From an uncultured Eubacteriales bacterium (GTDB taxonomy: Bacteria > Bacillota > Clostridia > Christensenellales > CAG-138): DNA of 64,000 bases. Positions 7,901-15,889 of this stretch are shown piece after piece. The notes below the pieces were generated by a model. The model worked only from the letters and a program-made list of their open reading frames with translations, did no database searches and was not told the origin of the DNA. Position 1 is the first letter of the stretch. Each line of letters starts with the position of its first letter. The stretch is from NCBI GenBank assembly GCA_902786465.1, contig CADACQ010000008.1, positions 1 to 64,000 of the forward strand, in the 5' to 3' direction. The position numbers and the translations under genes were made by a program.

Positions 7901-9019
7901 TTAGTTGCCGGCCTTGACGGCGTTCATCAGGGCGTAGTAGTCGAAGTTGGCGTCGAACGCGGTATCGACCTTCACTTCGCCGGAGAGGATCTTGTCCTTC
8001 ACGGCGTTGACGGCGTCCTGGATCTCCTTGGGCTGCTTGGCGAAGTTGCCGGCGGTGGCGATGCCCACGCCGTCCTCAGCGAGGCCCAGGTAGGAGCAGG
8101 TGCCCCAGAAGGACTTGTCGCCCTCCAGGTACTTCTTGATGACGTACTCCAGGGAGGTGCCGACGTTCTTGAGGCCGGAGGTCATGGTGATGGCCGCGTA
8201 CTTGGGATCGAGGGTCTGCTCCTGGTCGGAGTCGACGCCGATGAAGTACATGCCCTTCTCATAGCAGGCTTCCACGGCGCCGGTGCCGGCATTGCCGCCC
8301 ACGCCCCAGATGATGTCCGCGCCCGCTTCGATCTCGGCAGCGCCGATCTCCTTGCCGAGAGCGGAGTCGATGTAGTTGCCGATCCAGCGCCAGTCGATCT
8401 TGATCTCAGGATCGATGGACTGGGCGCCCTCGATGTAGCCTACCAAGAAGTCGCAGATGACGGGGGAGTCCTCGCCGCCCACGAAGCCCAGGATCTTCTG
8501 ATCGTTGAGGCCCTTGAGGTCGGACTGGGTCTCGAGGAGCGCCGCGTACACGCCCACGAGATAGCCCATGTCGTTCTGGTTATACTGGATGGAGGCCACG
8601 TTGGGCAGGTACTTGTCGTCCACCTTCACCTCGGTATCATAGATGATGAAGAGCTGATCGGGGTACTTCTGGGCCACGGGGATCAGGTTGTCGGGCATCT
8701 GCCAGGTGCCGCAGACGATGATGTCGTACTTCTTGGAGGCGGCGACCTCTTCCACGTAGTTCTTCCAGGTGCTCTCGTCGGTGCCCATCTCGATGGTGCG
8801 ATAGTCCACGAGGCCCGCGTTCTTCAGGGCGACCATGCCGCTCTCAGCGGAATCGAAGAAGGACTTGTCGCCCAGGTTGCCGTTGACCAGGTTGACCACC
8901 TGAAGCTTGCTGGAGCCGGCTTCCGCCTTGGGCTCTTCGGTCTTGGTTTCGGTCTTCTTGCAGGCCACGATGGCGAGGATCATCACCAGGCACAGCAGGA
9001 TAGCAACAAACTTTTTCAT
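7901..9019 (-). CDS. BMP-family nucleoside-binding lipoprotein
   Basis: The 372-residue precursor has a lipoprotein signal peptide (MKKFVAILLCLVMILAIVAC, lipid-anchored Cys20) and then a charged KKTETKTEEPKAE linker. The mature part has the BMP/PnrA fold, with VNLVNGNLGDKSFFDSAE near the N-terminus and VGGEDSPVICDFLVGY near the middle. PnrA-like proteins bind purine or other nucleosides on the outer face of the membrane. It is the first gene of the six-gene operon and has its own promoter, an arrangement that favours excess binding protein. Confidence 0.93.
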   Translation of the reverse strand: MKKFVAILLCLVMILAIVACKKTETKTEEPKAEAGSSKLQVVNLVNGNLGDKSFFDSAESGMVALKNAGLVDYRTIEMGTDESTWKNYVEEVAASKKYDIIVCGTWQMPDNLIPVAQKYPDQLFIIYDTEVKVDDKYLPNVASIQYNQNDMGYLVGVYAALLETQSDLKGLNDQKILGFVGGEDSPVICDFLVGYIEGAQSIDPEIKIDWRWIGNYIDSALGKEIGAAEIEAGADIIWGVGGNAGTGAVEACYEKGMYFIGVDSDQEQTLDPKYAAITMTSGLKNVGTSLEYVIKKYLEGDKSFWGTCSYLGLAEDGVGIATAGNFAKQPKEIQDAVNAVKDKILSGEVKVDTAFDANFDYYALMNAVKAGN

Positions 9020-9083
9020 GTCTTTTCCCTTTCTCTTTCTTTATTTTGCAAAGGGCCGGAAGGTCCTCCACATACCATCTGAA

Positions 9084-9112
9084 AGTGTACCATAAATACC
9101 GGGGATAGTCAA
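9084..9112 (-). promoter_or_regulatory. Putative sigma-A promoter of the nucleoside operon
   Basis: On the minus strand TTGACT (9112-9107), 17 bp, TACACT (9089-9084). It overlaps the last codons of the upstream TPM-domain gene and lies about 65 bp before the lipoprotein start. Confidence 0.65.
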
Positions 9113-9789
9113 CCGTCCTCCCGGTCCCGGCGGGCGTTGTCTCGAGCTTTTTTGCGCAAAAAGAGGATAAGGACGACGCTCAGCGCGATGAGCAGGAGCC
9201 CCAACGCCAGCAGCAGCCCCGCGCCGGCCGTCCCCCGGGCGGACGCCTGCTTGGCCCCCTGCTGGAAGCCCGCGCCGAAGGCCTCGGCGTAGGATCGGTT
9301 GGCCGGGTCGGCGTAGGCGGCTTCGAGGCAGGCGAGGACCGCTTCCACGTCCGCGGCGGACAGGGCGCTCGTCTTCCCCGTACGGCCGGAGAGGTAGTAT
9401 TCGTCGTTCCCCCATTCGTCGTAGACCACCAGCAGATGATCGTCGCCGCCGAAGAGGGCCTCGTACTGCGCCTGGACGAAGCCGTCCAGGGCTTCCGGGG
9501 CCACGCCGTCCAGGATGGTGAGGTAGGGCCGGACGCCGGTCCGCTTCTCAAAGGCCTCCATGCCCTTCACCAGGGCTTGGTCGTCGTCGATGCGGCCCAG
9601 CTCGTCCACGTACCAGCTGCCGTCCCAAAGGGGGTCCAGGGCCGGGGCGGCCTTGTCGGCCGAGCCGCTGGCCGAGTGGAGGATCAAAAACACCACGAGC
9701 CCCGTAACGAGGCCCAGCATGACCAGCCACAGGAAGCAGCCCAGGCGGCGGGATCTTTTCTTTTTCCGAACGTAGCGTTTCTTGGCCAT
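9109..9789 (-). CDS. Membrane-anchored TPM-domain-like protein
   Basis: A 226-residue protein with a Lys/Arg-rich N-terminus (MAKKRYVRKKKRSRR), a membrane segment at about 17-36, an extracytoplasmic domain and a second C-terminal membrane segment (LLLALGLLLIALSVVLILFL) before a basic tail. The central part (GRIDDDQALVKGMEAFEKRT, then YLTILDG and LLVVYDEWGNDEYYLSGRTG) matches the TPM/TLP18.3 pattern seen in YgcG-like proteins. The start MAKKRY is chosen because GGGAGCG lies upstream. A further in-frame ATG six codons upstream lacks such a site. The function of these proteins in bacteria is unclear. Confidence 0.7.
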   Translation of the reverse strand: MAKKRYVRKKKRSRRLGCFLWLVMLGLVTGLVVFLILHSASGSADKAAPALDPLWDGSWYVDELGRIDDDQALVKGMEAFEKRTGVRPYLTILDGVAPEALDGFVQAQYEALFGGDDHLLVVYDEWGNDEYYLSGRTGKTSALSAADVEAVLACLEAAYADPANRSYAEAFGAGFQQGAKQASARGTAGAGLLLALGLLLIALSVVLILFLRKKARDNARRDREDG

Positions 9790-9978
9790 TGGCTGTTTCG
9801 CTCCCATCAGCAGATTCAGGGCGGGGGCCTGCATCGCCGCAGACCGTCCGCGTACATCCAGTGTAAAGCCTCCGTCCCCTTCCGTCAACAAAACTTTGCA
9901 TGAAAAACCATCTGTTTTCACAGTGGGTTCAAAATGATGCGCCATACTGGTGCCATCGAAACGAGGGGTGGGAGAGAT

Positions 9979-10404
9979 ATGAAGGAACGACTGCGCAAAT
10001 TCATGGAGGGCCGCTACGGGGCCGACGAGCTGAACCGGTTTTTGACCCTTTGCGGCTGGGTGCTGCTGCTCATAGGCTTCGTGCTGTCGGGGATCGACAG
10101 CAAGGTCGCCCTGATCGCAGGCTCGGTGCTGGTGACCCTGTCCTGGGCCCTGCTCATCTACAGCCTCTTTCGGACCTTCTCCAAGCGCACCCAGGAGCGG
10201 GCCTCGGAGAACTATAAGTACTTCGTCTGCAAGAACAAGGTCCTGGGCTGGTTCCGCCGCGGCAAGGCCCGCTGGCAGGATCGCAAGGCCCACCGGTACT
10301 TCCGCTGCCCCCAGTGCAAAGCCACCGTCCGGGTGCCCAGGGGCAAGGGCAAGATCCGCATCACCTGCCCCAAGTGCAAACACCAGTTCGTGAAGAAGAG
10401 CTGA
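9979..10404 (+). CDS. Membrane protein with C-terminal zinc ribbon
   Basis: A 141-residue protein with two closely spaced membrane segments (about residues 22-40 and 43-62), then a basic cytosolic stretch and a C-terminal zinc ribbon made of CPQC (about 112-115) and CPKC (about 132-135). The ATG at 9979 follows GGTGGGAGAG. Related small zinc-ribbon membrane proteins are common in clostridia and have no assigned role. It has no obvious partner gene. Confidence 0.7.
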   Translation: MKERLRKFMEGRYGADELNRFLTLCGWVLLLIGFVLSGIDSKVALIAGSVLVTLSWALLIYSLFRTFSKRTQERASENYKYFVCKNKVLGWFRRGKARWQDRKAHRYFRCPQCKATVRVPRGKGKIRITCPKCKHQFVKKS

Positions 10405-10408
10405 AAAT

Positions 10409-10576
10409 TCAGACTTTCCCCGCCACAGCCTCCAGCAGTTCCCGCAGGAGGCTCTTGTTTTCCATCTCCGTCACCAGCAGCATCGCCTTGCCGCCGGGGT
10501 AGGGTTCCTCCCGGAGCCCCTCCGCCTCCGAGAGCTGCTCCAAAACATATTCGAGATATTCCTTGCTGGACGCTAT
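10409..10576 (-). pseudogene. Remnant of a TfoX/Sxy N-terminal-domain gene
   Basis: The 55-codon frame joins the start of a TfoX N-terminal domain (ASSKEYLEYVLEQLS) directly to its end (EEPYPGGKAMLLVTEMENKS), so the middle of the roughly 100-residue domain is missing. The expected start codon is ATA instead of ATG, at a TAATA junction with the stop of the upstream gene where a TAATG overlap would be normal. A GGAGGGAAC ribosome site is still present. TfoX-like proteins are small, often encoded near DNA repair genes. The identification rests on recalled family sequence. The disruption itself is plain in the sequence. Confidence 0.7.
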
Positions 10577-11204
10577 TACCGTTCCCTCCTTTTCAAACCT
10601 TTCAGATGCGCCTTCCGCTCCGGGCTGACGCGATAGCTCTCCGTCGCCTTCTGGATGGCCTTGTTGTGGGTCCAGGGGTCCAGCGCGCTCCCTTCCAGAT
10701 AGGGCAGGATATCCTCGTACCGCTTGGCCAGGGCCGTGGCGAAGTACCAGGCCCGCATCATGTTCACGTAGTATTCCTCGGAGCGAAGGTCCGCCACCAG
10801 CCGCGGGTACGCGGGGTCGAAGTCCTCCTCCAGAGAAGGATGTAGGGCAGGAGCTCCCGCCGGTGCTTTTTGAAGCACCGGGGCGACAGCTGATCGCAGG
10901 TGGCCCAGTTGTCCACGAAGGGCAGGAACCGATCCACCTGGTTGACGCACCGGTCGAAATCCCTGATCTCGGACAGGAGGAAGGCGTGGAGCTGGTCCTC
11001 GTCGAAATACCGGTGGGGCAGCGCCTGCAAAAAACCCTCCGCCGCGGGCTCCTTCAGCAGGGCCTTGGCGTAGGCCCTCAGGGCCGGGGTGCGGACCCCG
11101 ATCATGCGCTCCGGCGCCACGGTGGGGAGGAGCTTCGCCTGAAAATCCCGATAGCCCTGGTCTTGGAGCCGGAACAGCTCCTGCTGTATGTCCTGAACGC
11201 TCAT
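10576..11204 (-). pseudogene. DNA alkylation repair (AlkD-like) gene disrupted by an out-of-frame deletion
   Basis: From 11204 the frame encodes MSVQDIQQELFRLQDQGYRD and a HEAT-repeat AlkD-like N-terminal half, up to RRELLPYI near 10850. The family then continues in another frame with LEEDFDPAYPRLVADLR, EEYYVNMMRAWYFATALAKR and a normal C-terminus ending at 10576. About 20-25 residues expected at the junction are missing, so this is a deletion and not a single-base slip. Intact members flip out or excise alkylated bases. The gene overlaps the upstream esterase by ATGA, which shows that it once belonged to that operon. Confidence 0.8.
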
Positions 11205-12085
11205 GCCTTGGGCGCCTCCCTCCGTATGATCTCCACGATCCTGTCCACGGCCGGCCCTGCCTCCGGGACGGGCAGCAGGGGGTAGACGTGGAACATGCCC
11301 TCCCGGACCACGAGCTCGTTGGCACCCTCCCGGTCCAGCTTTTCATAGAGCTTCACGCTGTCCGGGTTCAATATCTCCCTTGTCCCCGCGAAGATCGTCA
11401 CATGGTCCATGCCCGTCCAGTCCCCATAGCCGGGGCTCACCCGGGGGTCCCGCAGGTCCAGCTCCCCGGCCCACCACCGGCCGCAGGCCCGATGGGCAGG
11501 GGTCAGCCAGGGGTCCCTGGGGATAAAGGCGTCGATGGCCGGGTCGCTGATGGTCACGTCCATCCAGGGGGACAGGAGGATCAGCTCGTCGGGGAGCCTG
11601 GCCCCGATCCGCTTCAGTTCCAGCGCCACCGCCGCCGCGAGACCGCCCCCCGCCGAATCGCCCATAAGGATCAGCTTCCGCTCCGGGTGGGCCGCGGCGT
11701 AGGCCGTGAACCGAGGGAGGATCAGCTCGAAGGCCTCCCGCCAGGTCCCCCAGGGGGCGAGCGTATAGGCCGGGGCCGCCACGGCGGCGTCCGTGGGCCG
11801 GATCAGCTTTTTCAAAAACCGCCAATGAAAATAGGAAAAGTCGTGGATATAGGACCCGCCGTGGAGGTAGAAGACGGTATAGGGCCCCTTGCCCTCTTCG
11901 TTGAGCCAAAAGACGCGGCCCCTGGGCCCGTCCTCCGTCCGGCAGGCCATGCCCCGGGGCGGGGACGAAAGGGGCTGCGGCTTCTCCCGCAGCGCCGCCA
12001 GGCTCCCATCATACTGGGCCTCCGTGGGCTTGGGCTGGAGCCGAAAGTACAGCTCCGCCGCCCGGGCCATGAAACTGTTTCCCAT
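11201..12085 (-). CDS. Alpha/beta hydrolase, hormone-sensitive-lipase-like esterase
   Basis: A 294-residue alpha/beta hydrolase. The oxyanion-hole motif is HGGSYIHDF (HGG-type), the nucleophile elbow is GDSAGGGLA, and the acid and base are likely the Asp in AGTREILNPD and the His in EGMFHVYPLLP. This layout fits acetyl esterases and lipases of the HSL group, acting on short acyl esters. The start MGNSFMAR is preferred because AGGAGG lies 6 bp upstream. It heads a three-gene operon whose other two members, alkD-like and tfoX-like, are decayed. Confidence 0.88.
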   Translation of the reverse strand: MGNSFMARAAELYFRLQPKPTEAQYDGSLAALREKPQPLSSPPRGMACRTEDGPRGRVFWLNEEGKGPYTVFYLHGGSYIHDFSYFHWRFLKKLIRPTDAAVAAPAYTLAPWGTWREAFELILPRFTAYAAAHPERKLILMGDSAGGGLAAAVALELKRIGARLPDELILLSPWMDVTISDPAIDAFIPRDPWLTPAHRACGRWWAGELDLRDPRVSPGYGDWTGMDHVTIFAGTREILNPDSVKLYEKLDREGANELVVREGMFHVYPLLPVPEAGPAVDRIVEIIRREAPKA

Positions 12086-12100
12086 AGATCCTCCTGAATA

Positions 12101-12130
12101 CAAAAGGGCGCCGGGTTTCTCCCGACGCCC
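12101..12130 (-). terminator. Intrinsic terminator after the NlpC/P60 gene
   Basis: On the minus strand the stem GGGGCGTCGGG/CCCGGCGCCC with an AGAAA loop is followed by TTTT. It lies between the cell-wall hydrolase gene and the esterase operon. Confidence 0.8.
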
Positions 12131-12142
12131 CTGGTCTTATCG

Positions 12143-14161
12143 TCAGTTATAGATCCGATACGCCATGAGGAAGTGCTGCTTCCAGTAGTTGCCGGAGAGG
12201 ACGGAGGTGGTGATGCGCACCTGGCCCGCGCCGGAGCTGGCGTCGATCATCTTGCCGCCGCCCAGGTAGATGCCCACGTGGCCCGAATCCATGGAGTTGC
12301 CCTTGAACACCAGGATGTCGCCCCGCTGGATCTGGCTCATGCTGTTGATCCGGGGGTAGCGGGTGCAGGACCGCCAGGTGATGCTGGTCATATAGCCGCC
12401 GCTGAAGCCCGCCTGCTTCATGCACCAGTAGACGAAGCCGGAGCAGTCGAACCGGTTGGGCCCCTTGGCGCCCCGGGAATAGGGGCAGCCGATCTTGCTT
12501 TCGGCGATGGAGATCAGCTTCTCCGCGCCGTGAGCGCTGGTGTTCACGGGCTTGGTGGTGGCGTTGGAGCCCGGCTTGGTGGTGGCGTTGGAGCCCGGCT
12601 TGGTGGTCTTGTTGGAACCCGGCTTGGCGGTGGTCTTGGGCGTAGCTTTGGGCTTGGGTTTGGCGGTGGGCTTGGGGGTGGCCTTGGCCTTCTTGGCGGA
12701 GGAGCTGTTCAGCTTTTCCAGGGTCTTGGCGCCCACGGTGCCGTCGGCACTGAGGCCGTTGCGCCGCTGAAACTCCTCCACGGCGCTCTCCGTCACGTCG
12801 CCATAGTAGCCGTTGACCTGGCCGTTGGTGGTGAGATACCCCAGGGCCTTCAGCCGCTTCTGGACCGCCTTCACCTCGGCGCCCTTCATGCCCAGCTTCA
12901 GGGTGTAGGCCTTGGCGTCCTTGGCGTCCATGGCGGCCATGGTGGTGGGGCCCAGGCACCCGTCGGGGGTCAAATCGTTGTTGTCTTGGAACTTGCGGAT
13001 GGCGGTGATGGTGGCCTCGTCCATCTTCCCCTTCACCTTGTAGCTGGAAACCAGGTATCCCAGCTTCTTGAGCCGCTCCTGGTAGACGGCGATGGTGTCG
13101 CTGGTCTCGCCCTTAGAGAAGAAGTTGCCCACCACGTCGTCGGCGTAGAGGACCTCCATGGTCTCGTGGCCCACCATGCCGTCGGGGGCGATGCCGTTGG
13201 CCTTCTGGAAGTCCATGACGGCGGCGGCGGTCTTCTCCCCGTAGGTGCCGGTGATGAAGTTCTTGCCCAGGTACCCCAGCTCGTAGAGGCGGGTCTGGAC
13301 GCTCTCCACGTCGTCGCCGGTGTCCCCGTCCTGCATGACGCAGATCTGGACGCCCTCGTTCATGAGCAGCAGCCAGGTGCCCTCACCAAGATGCCCGTCG
13401 GCGTTCAAATCGTTATGCTTCTGGAAGCGGAGGAGGGCCGCCTCGGTGATGCTGCCGAAGTGCTCCGTGGGCTCGTCGCTGTCCATGTACCCAAGCTCCA
13501 TCAGTCGGGTCTGGACGATGGCTACGGTGGGGGAGTCGTCCCCCTTCTTCAGGACCTTGTTCTGCAGGGGCTCCGGCACGGGGGTGGGGGAGGCAGGGGG
13601 CAGGGTGGGGGCTTCGGTTTCGCTGACCACGGGCAGGGTGCTGTCCCCGCTGGGGGTGGCTTCCGCCGCCAACAGGGCGGTCCGGGACACGTGGGAGCTG
13701 ACCATCAGGGCGATGATGAGCAGGACCAACGAGCCGCTGACCGCGCCGATGCCGATCTGCATGGGCTTGTTGAGGGCCTTGAACCGGGCGGCGAGATAGG
13801 CCGCGCCCGCCTTGACCTTGTTCCCCAGGAAAAGGAGGCCGGGCTTCATCCACTGCCAAAGCTTCTTGAGCAGGGGCCTCAGCACCTTCCACAGGGCCCT
13901 GGCGGCCACCGCCACGGCGTGGGCCACCTTCTTACAGGGGGGGCCGATGAACGCCCAGATCTTCAGGAAGAAGGCGGCCACAGAATCGAAGGCGCTGCGC
14001 AGGGCCCGGCAGAAGGCGTTTCGGCCCGCCACGAATCGGGCCCGGGCCGGCGCGGTCTTCTCATATGCCCGCTGGAGAGCGCGCCGAAGGCCCCGGGAGG
14101 ACTTTTTCTCGGGCGTTTGCTCCGGCTCCGGGATGGTGTTTTTCTTGGTTTCTCGGTCCAT
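12143..14161 (-). CDS. Membrane-anchored NlpC/P60 peptidase with four peptidoglycan-binding domains
   Basis: A 672-residue protein with a basic cytosolic N-terminus, a membrane anchor at about 134-156, a Pro/Thr linker and four PG_binding_1 repeats at about 205-267, 278-340, 352-412 and 424-486. A Lys/Thr/Pro/Ser/Gly repeat linker (about 487-545) leads to a C-terminal NlpC/P60 domain with FDCSGF (Cys573) and GHVGIYLG (His628). It should cut stem-peptide bonds in peptidoglycan outside the cell. The start MDRETKKN follows GAGGT and fits the promoter at 14203-14231. The long amphipathic N-terminal stretch before the anchor is unusual. Confidence 0.92.
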   Translation of the reverse strand: MDRETKKNTIPEPEQTPEKKSSRGLRRALQRAYEKTAPARARFVAGRNAFCRALRSAFDSVAAFFLKIWAFIGPPCKKVAHAVAVAARALWKVLRPLLKKLWQWMKPGLLFLGNKVKAGAAYLAARFKALNKPMQIGIGAVSGSLVLLIIALMVSSHVSRTALLAAEATPSGDSTLPVVSETEAPTLPPASPTPVPEPLQNKVLKKGDDSPTVAIVQTRLMELGYMDSDEPTEHFGSITEAALLRFQKHNDLNADGHLGEGTWLLLMNEGVQICVMQDGDTGDDVESVQTRLYELGYLGKNFITGTYGEKTAAAVMDFQKANGIAPDGMVGHETMEVLYADDVVGNFFSKGETSDTIAVYQERLKKLGYLVSSYKVKGKMDEATITAIRKFQDNNDLTPDGCLGPTTMAAMDAKDAKAYTLKLGMKGAEVKAVQKRLKALGYLTTNGQVNGYYGDVTESAVEEFQRRNGLSADGTVGAKTLEKLNSSSAKKAKATPKPTAKPKPKATPKTTAKPGSNKTTKPGSNATTKPGSNATTKPVNTSAHGAEKLISIAESKIGCPYSRGAKGPNRFDCSGFVYWCMKQAGFSGGYMTSITWRSCTRYPRINSMSQIQRGDILVFKGNSMDSGHVGIYLGGGKMIDASSGAGQVRITTSVLSGNYWKQHFLMAYRIYN
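12549..12620 (-). repeat. 24-bp tandem repeat encoding the linker KPGSNATT
   Basis: Three back-to-back 24-bp units (12549-12572, 12573-12596, 12597-12620) inside the NlpC/P60 gene encode KPGSNxTT repeats in the wall-spanning linker. The first two units are identical and the third has diverged. Such in-frame repeats can change linker length by slippage without breaking the frame. Confidence 0.85.
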
Positions 14162-14202
14162 ACCGTCAGTACCTCTGTGGATGCCTATTTTTAGATGTAC
14201 CA

Positions 14203-14231
14203 ATTGTACCCGAGCCGACCGTTTTTTTCAA
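14203..14231 (-). promoter_or_regulatory. Putative sigma-A promoter for the NlpC/P60 gene
   Basis: On the minus strand TTGAAA (14231-14226), 17 bp, TACAAT (14208-14203). The -10 lies in a small palindrome, ggtacaattggtac. Confidence 0.65.
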
Positions 14232-14335
14232 CCGTCTCACCCCGGTTTGGTGCGAAAAAACCGTGTCCGAACTGTAAATAATCTGCCGTCCGGGGGCCTG
14301 AAATGTGGATTTTTGGTAGATAATGGCAGATAAAA

Positions 14336-14363
14336 TTGAAATTTGTCAGGATGGTGGTATACT
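14336..14363 (+). promoter_or_regulatory. Putative sigma-A promoter for the 14395 gene
   Basis: TTGAAA (14336-14341), 16 bp, TATACT (14358-14363), then a TA-rich run and the start codon 32 bp on. Confidence 0.6.
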
Positions 14364-14394
14364 TTCTATATATATATATGTTCGGGAGGTAGCC

Positions 14395-15087
14395 ATGGAA
14401 GCCTCGAAGAAGACCGATGCGAAGACGAAGCTCAAGTCCGCCGCCATCAAGGCCGCCGGGACGGTGACCGCCGCGGGCATGCTCTTGAACGCCGCCGTGG
14501 AGCCGGAGGACCTTTTGACCTCGCCGGAGAAGAAGGCCCAGAGCGCCAGCTCCGCCCACGTCCAGTCCGGGACCGCCCCCGTCTACACCGTGAAGGGGAC
14601 CCGGGTGGAGAAGGCTCCCGCCCCCACCAAGGCGGAGCTCCTTCGGGAGAAGGTCATATCCCTGCCCGCCCCGGTGAAGGGGCTGGTGCTGCTGCCCCTC
14701 TGGACCATCGGCGCCATCGCCAACTACGCCCTGTCGCTCCTCCTCAGCCTGTTCGCCAAGGTCTTCGGCGGGTCCATCCTCACGTTCCTCTTTCAGTTCG
14801 CCCTGCTCTTCGGCCTCTTCGCTTTGGCGCTGAAGCTCCTGTTCCCGAATAAAAAGCTCAAGGACCTGCTGACGAAGAAGAACCTCCTTTGGATGGCCGT
14901 CAGCGCCCTCCTTCTCACGGCGGCGGATATGCTCCTGAAGACCTGGTACGAGCCCTACGCTAAAGTCCGAAGCCTGATCCTCCTGGTCCTGGCTCTGGTC
15001 CTCCTGTCCCTGTTGGCCTGGCGCATCCTCTATAAACGGAGGAAGCCGGAGCCCCCGGCCCCGGAGCCCGTGTACGAGATCGTCTGA
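14395..15087 (+). CDS. Hypothetical membrane protein
   Basis: A 230-residue protein that I do not recognise. It has a soluble, Lys/Ala-rich N-terminus, two hydrophobic segments at about 98-120 and 122-148 and two more at about 163-180 and 193-215, and an acidic/Pro-rich tail. The start MEASKKTDAK follows GGGAGG. It has its own promoter and an intrinsic terminator, so it is monocistronic. No catalytic motif is visible. Confidence 0.65.
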   Translation: MEASKKTDAKTKLKSAAIKAAGTVTAAGMLLNAAVEPEDLLTSPEKKAQSASSAHVQSGTAPVYTVKGTRVEKAPAPTKAELLREKVISLPAPVKGLVLLPLWTIGAIANYALSLLLSLFAKVFGGSILTFLFQFALLFGLFALALKLLFPNKKLKDLLTKKNLLWMAVSALLLTAADMLLKTWYEPYAKVRSLILLVLALVLLSLLAWRILYKRRKPEPPAPEPVYEIV

Positions 15088-15113
15088 CCGGCCCTTCCCC
15101 AGCTTCGCGCAAC

Positions 15114-15140
15114 AAAAAACGCCCCGCAGGGGGCGTTTTC
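15114..15140 (+). terminator. Intrinsic terminator
   Basis: The stem acgcccc/ggggcgt with a gcag loop is followed by TTTTC, 30 bp past the hypothetical membrane protein. Confidence 0.85.
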
Positions 15141-15156
15141 GTTGAATATAGCTTTA

Positions 15157-15353
15157 GCAGGCTGTCAAGAAGGGGCGCAGAAGCCGCGTTCTTCGCCCCG
15201 AAGCTGTACTATGTACCGCAAGAGGGCGAAAACGCGGCTAATTTGCGGCGCATGGAATGAAAAGAAATGGCGCCTGAAAGCGCCATTTCTACCTGCCGGT
15301 ATTGTTAGATTTGATCCGCCGCAAATGGTCTGCTGCCCTTATCGGCAGCCTGC
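15157..15353 (+). repeat. Structured ~190-bp repeat, family S, copy A
   Basis: The ends pair as GCAGGCTG (15157-15164) with CAGCCTGC (15346-15353). Inside are a long hairpin (15182-15239, AGCCGCGTT/AACGCGGCT with a second pairing block), an inverted repeat ATTTGCGGC (15241-15249)/GCCGCAAAT (15318-15326), and within it a hairpin GAAATGGCGC/GCGCCATTTC (15264-15289). The right end is 1 bp from the stop of the minus-strand DUF1292 gene. Related copies are at 16523-16713 (inverted) and 32232-32419, with a remnant at 49435-49514. Confidence 0.85.
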
Positions 15354-15354
15354 C

Positions 15355-15684
15355 TTATTTCCGGTCCTCGCAGTCGGCCTGGTCGCAGTTGGCGCAGTCC
15401 TCGTCGCAGAAGGCCTCGTCCAGCATCTTCTCCACGATCTCGGTGAGCTCGTCCATCTTGTCCTCGTCGGCGGGCAGGAAGACCTCGTCCTCGCCCTCCA
15501 CGGTGACCTTCATGATATAGACCTCGGTCTCGGCGTCCTCGTCCTGCTCGGACTCGAGATCGAACAGGATGGCGTACTCCTGGCCCTCATGCTCGAAGTA
15601 ATCCCAGACCTCCATCTGAAATTCGTTGCCTTCCTCGTCGGAAAACGTGACCAGATCCAGCTCGTCGTTGTTTATATTTTCCAT
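15355..15684 (-). CDS. DUF1292 family protein
   Basis: A 109-residue acidic protein with the DUF1292 pattern of Bacillota: VTFSDEEGNEFQMEVWDYFE, then YAILFDLESEQDEDAETEVY, and VFLPADEDKMDELTEIVEKM. It adds a Cys-rich tail, CDEDCANCDQADC, that could bind a metal. DUF1292 proteins are small cytosolic proteins of unknown role. AAAGGAG precedes the ATG. Two copies of the structured repeat flank this gene and the next one in inverted orientation. Confidence 0.9.
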   Translation of the reverse strand: MENINNDELDLVTFSDEEGNEFQMEVWDYFEHEGQEYAILFDLESEQDEDAETEVYIMKVTVEGEDEVFLPADEDKMDELTEIVEKMLDEAFCDEDCANCDQADCEDRK

Positions 15685-15716
15685 GGTTTTTTCTCCTTTG
15701 TCTCTATGATGGGGAT

Positions 15717-15745
15717 ATTCTACCCTATCCCTCGGCTTTTTTCAA
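15717..15745 (-). promoter_or_regulatory. Putative sigma-A promoter for the DUF1292 gene
   Basis: On the minus strand TTGAAA (15745-15740), 17 bp, TAGAAT (15722-15717), about 33 bp before the start codon. Confidence 0.65.
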
Positions 15746-15814
15746 TAGGCATTTTGGTTTTTCCGCCGGCCGGTCCCGCGGCCTGAAAAAACTTTTTCGA
15801 ATCTGAAAAAACAG

Positions 15815-15843
15815 TTGAAATCCCAAGGCCTTTTCTATATCAT
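15815..15843 (+). promoter_or_regulatory. Putative promoter for the PAS/HTH regulator
   Basis: TTGAAA (15815-15820), 17 bp, TATCAT (15838-15843). A TATACT follows directly and could serve instead with a poorer -35. Confidence 0.45.
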
Positions 15844-15889
15844 TATACTGTATAGGTATGGAGACCCCATGCCCAGAAAGGAATCTACT

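Noticed and set aside
12549..12620. Tandem 24-bp repeats considered as a CRISPR-like array
   Set aside because: There are no spacers. The units are contiguous and in frame, and they encode a protein linker.
15157..15353. Repeat copies examined as tRNA or riboswitch
   Set aside because: No anticodon arm, T-loop or CCA-type end, and no known riboswitch core. The location is at 3' ends of genes and not in leaders.
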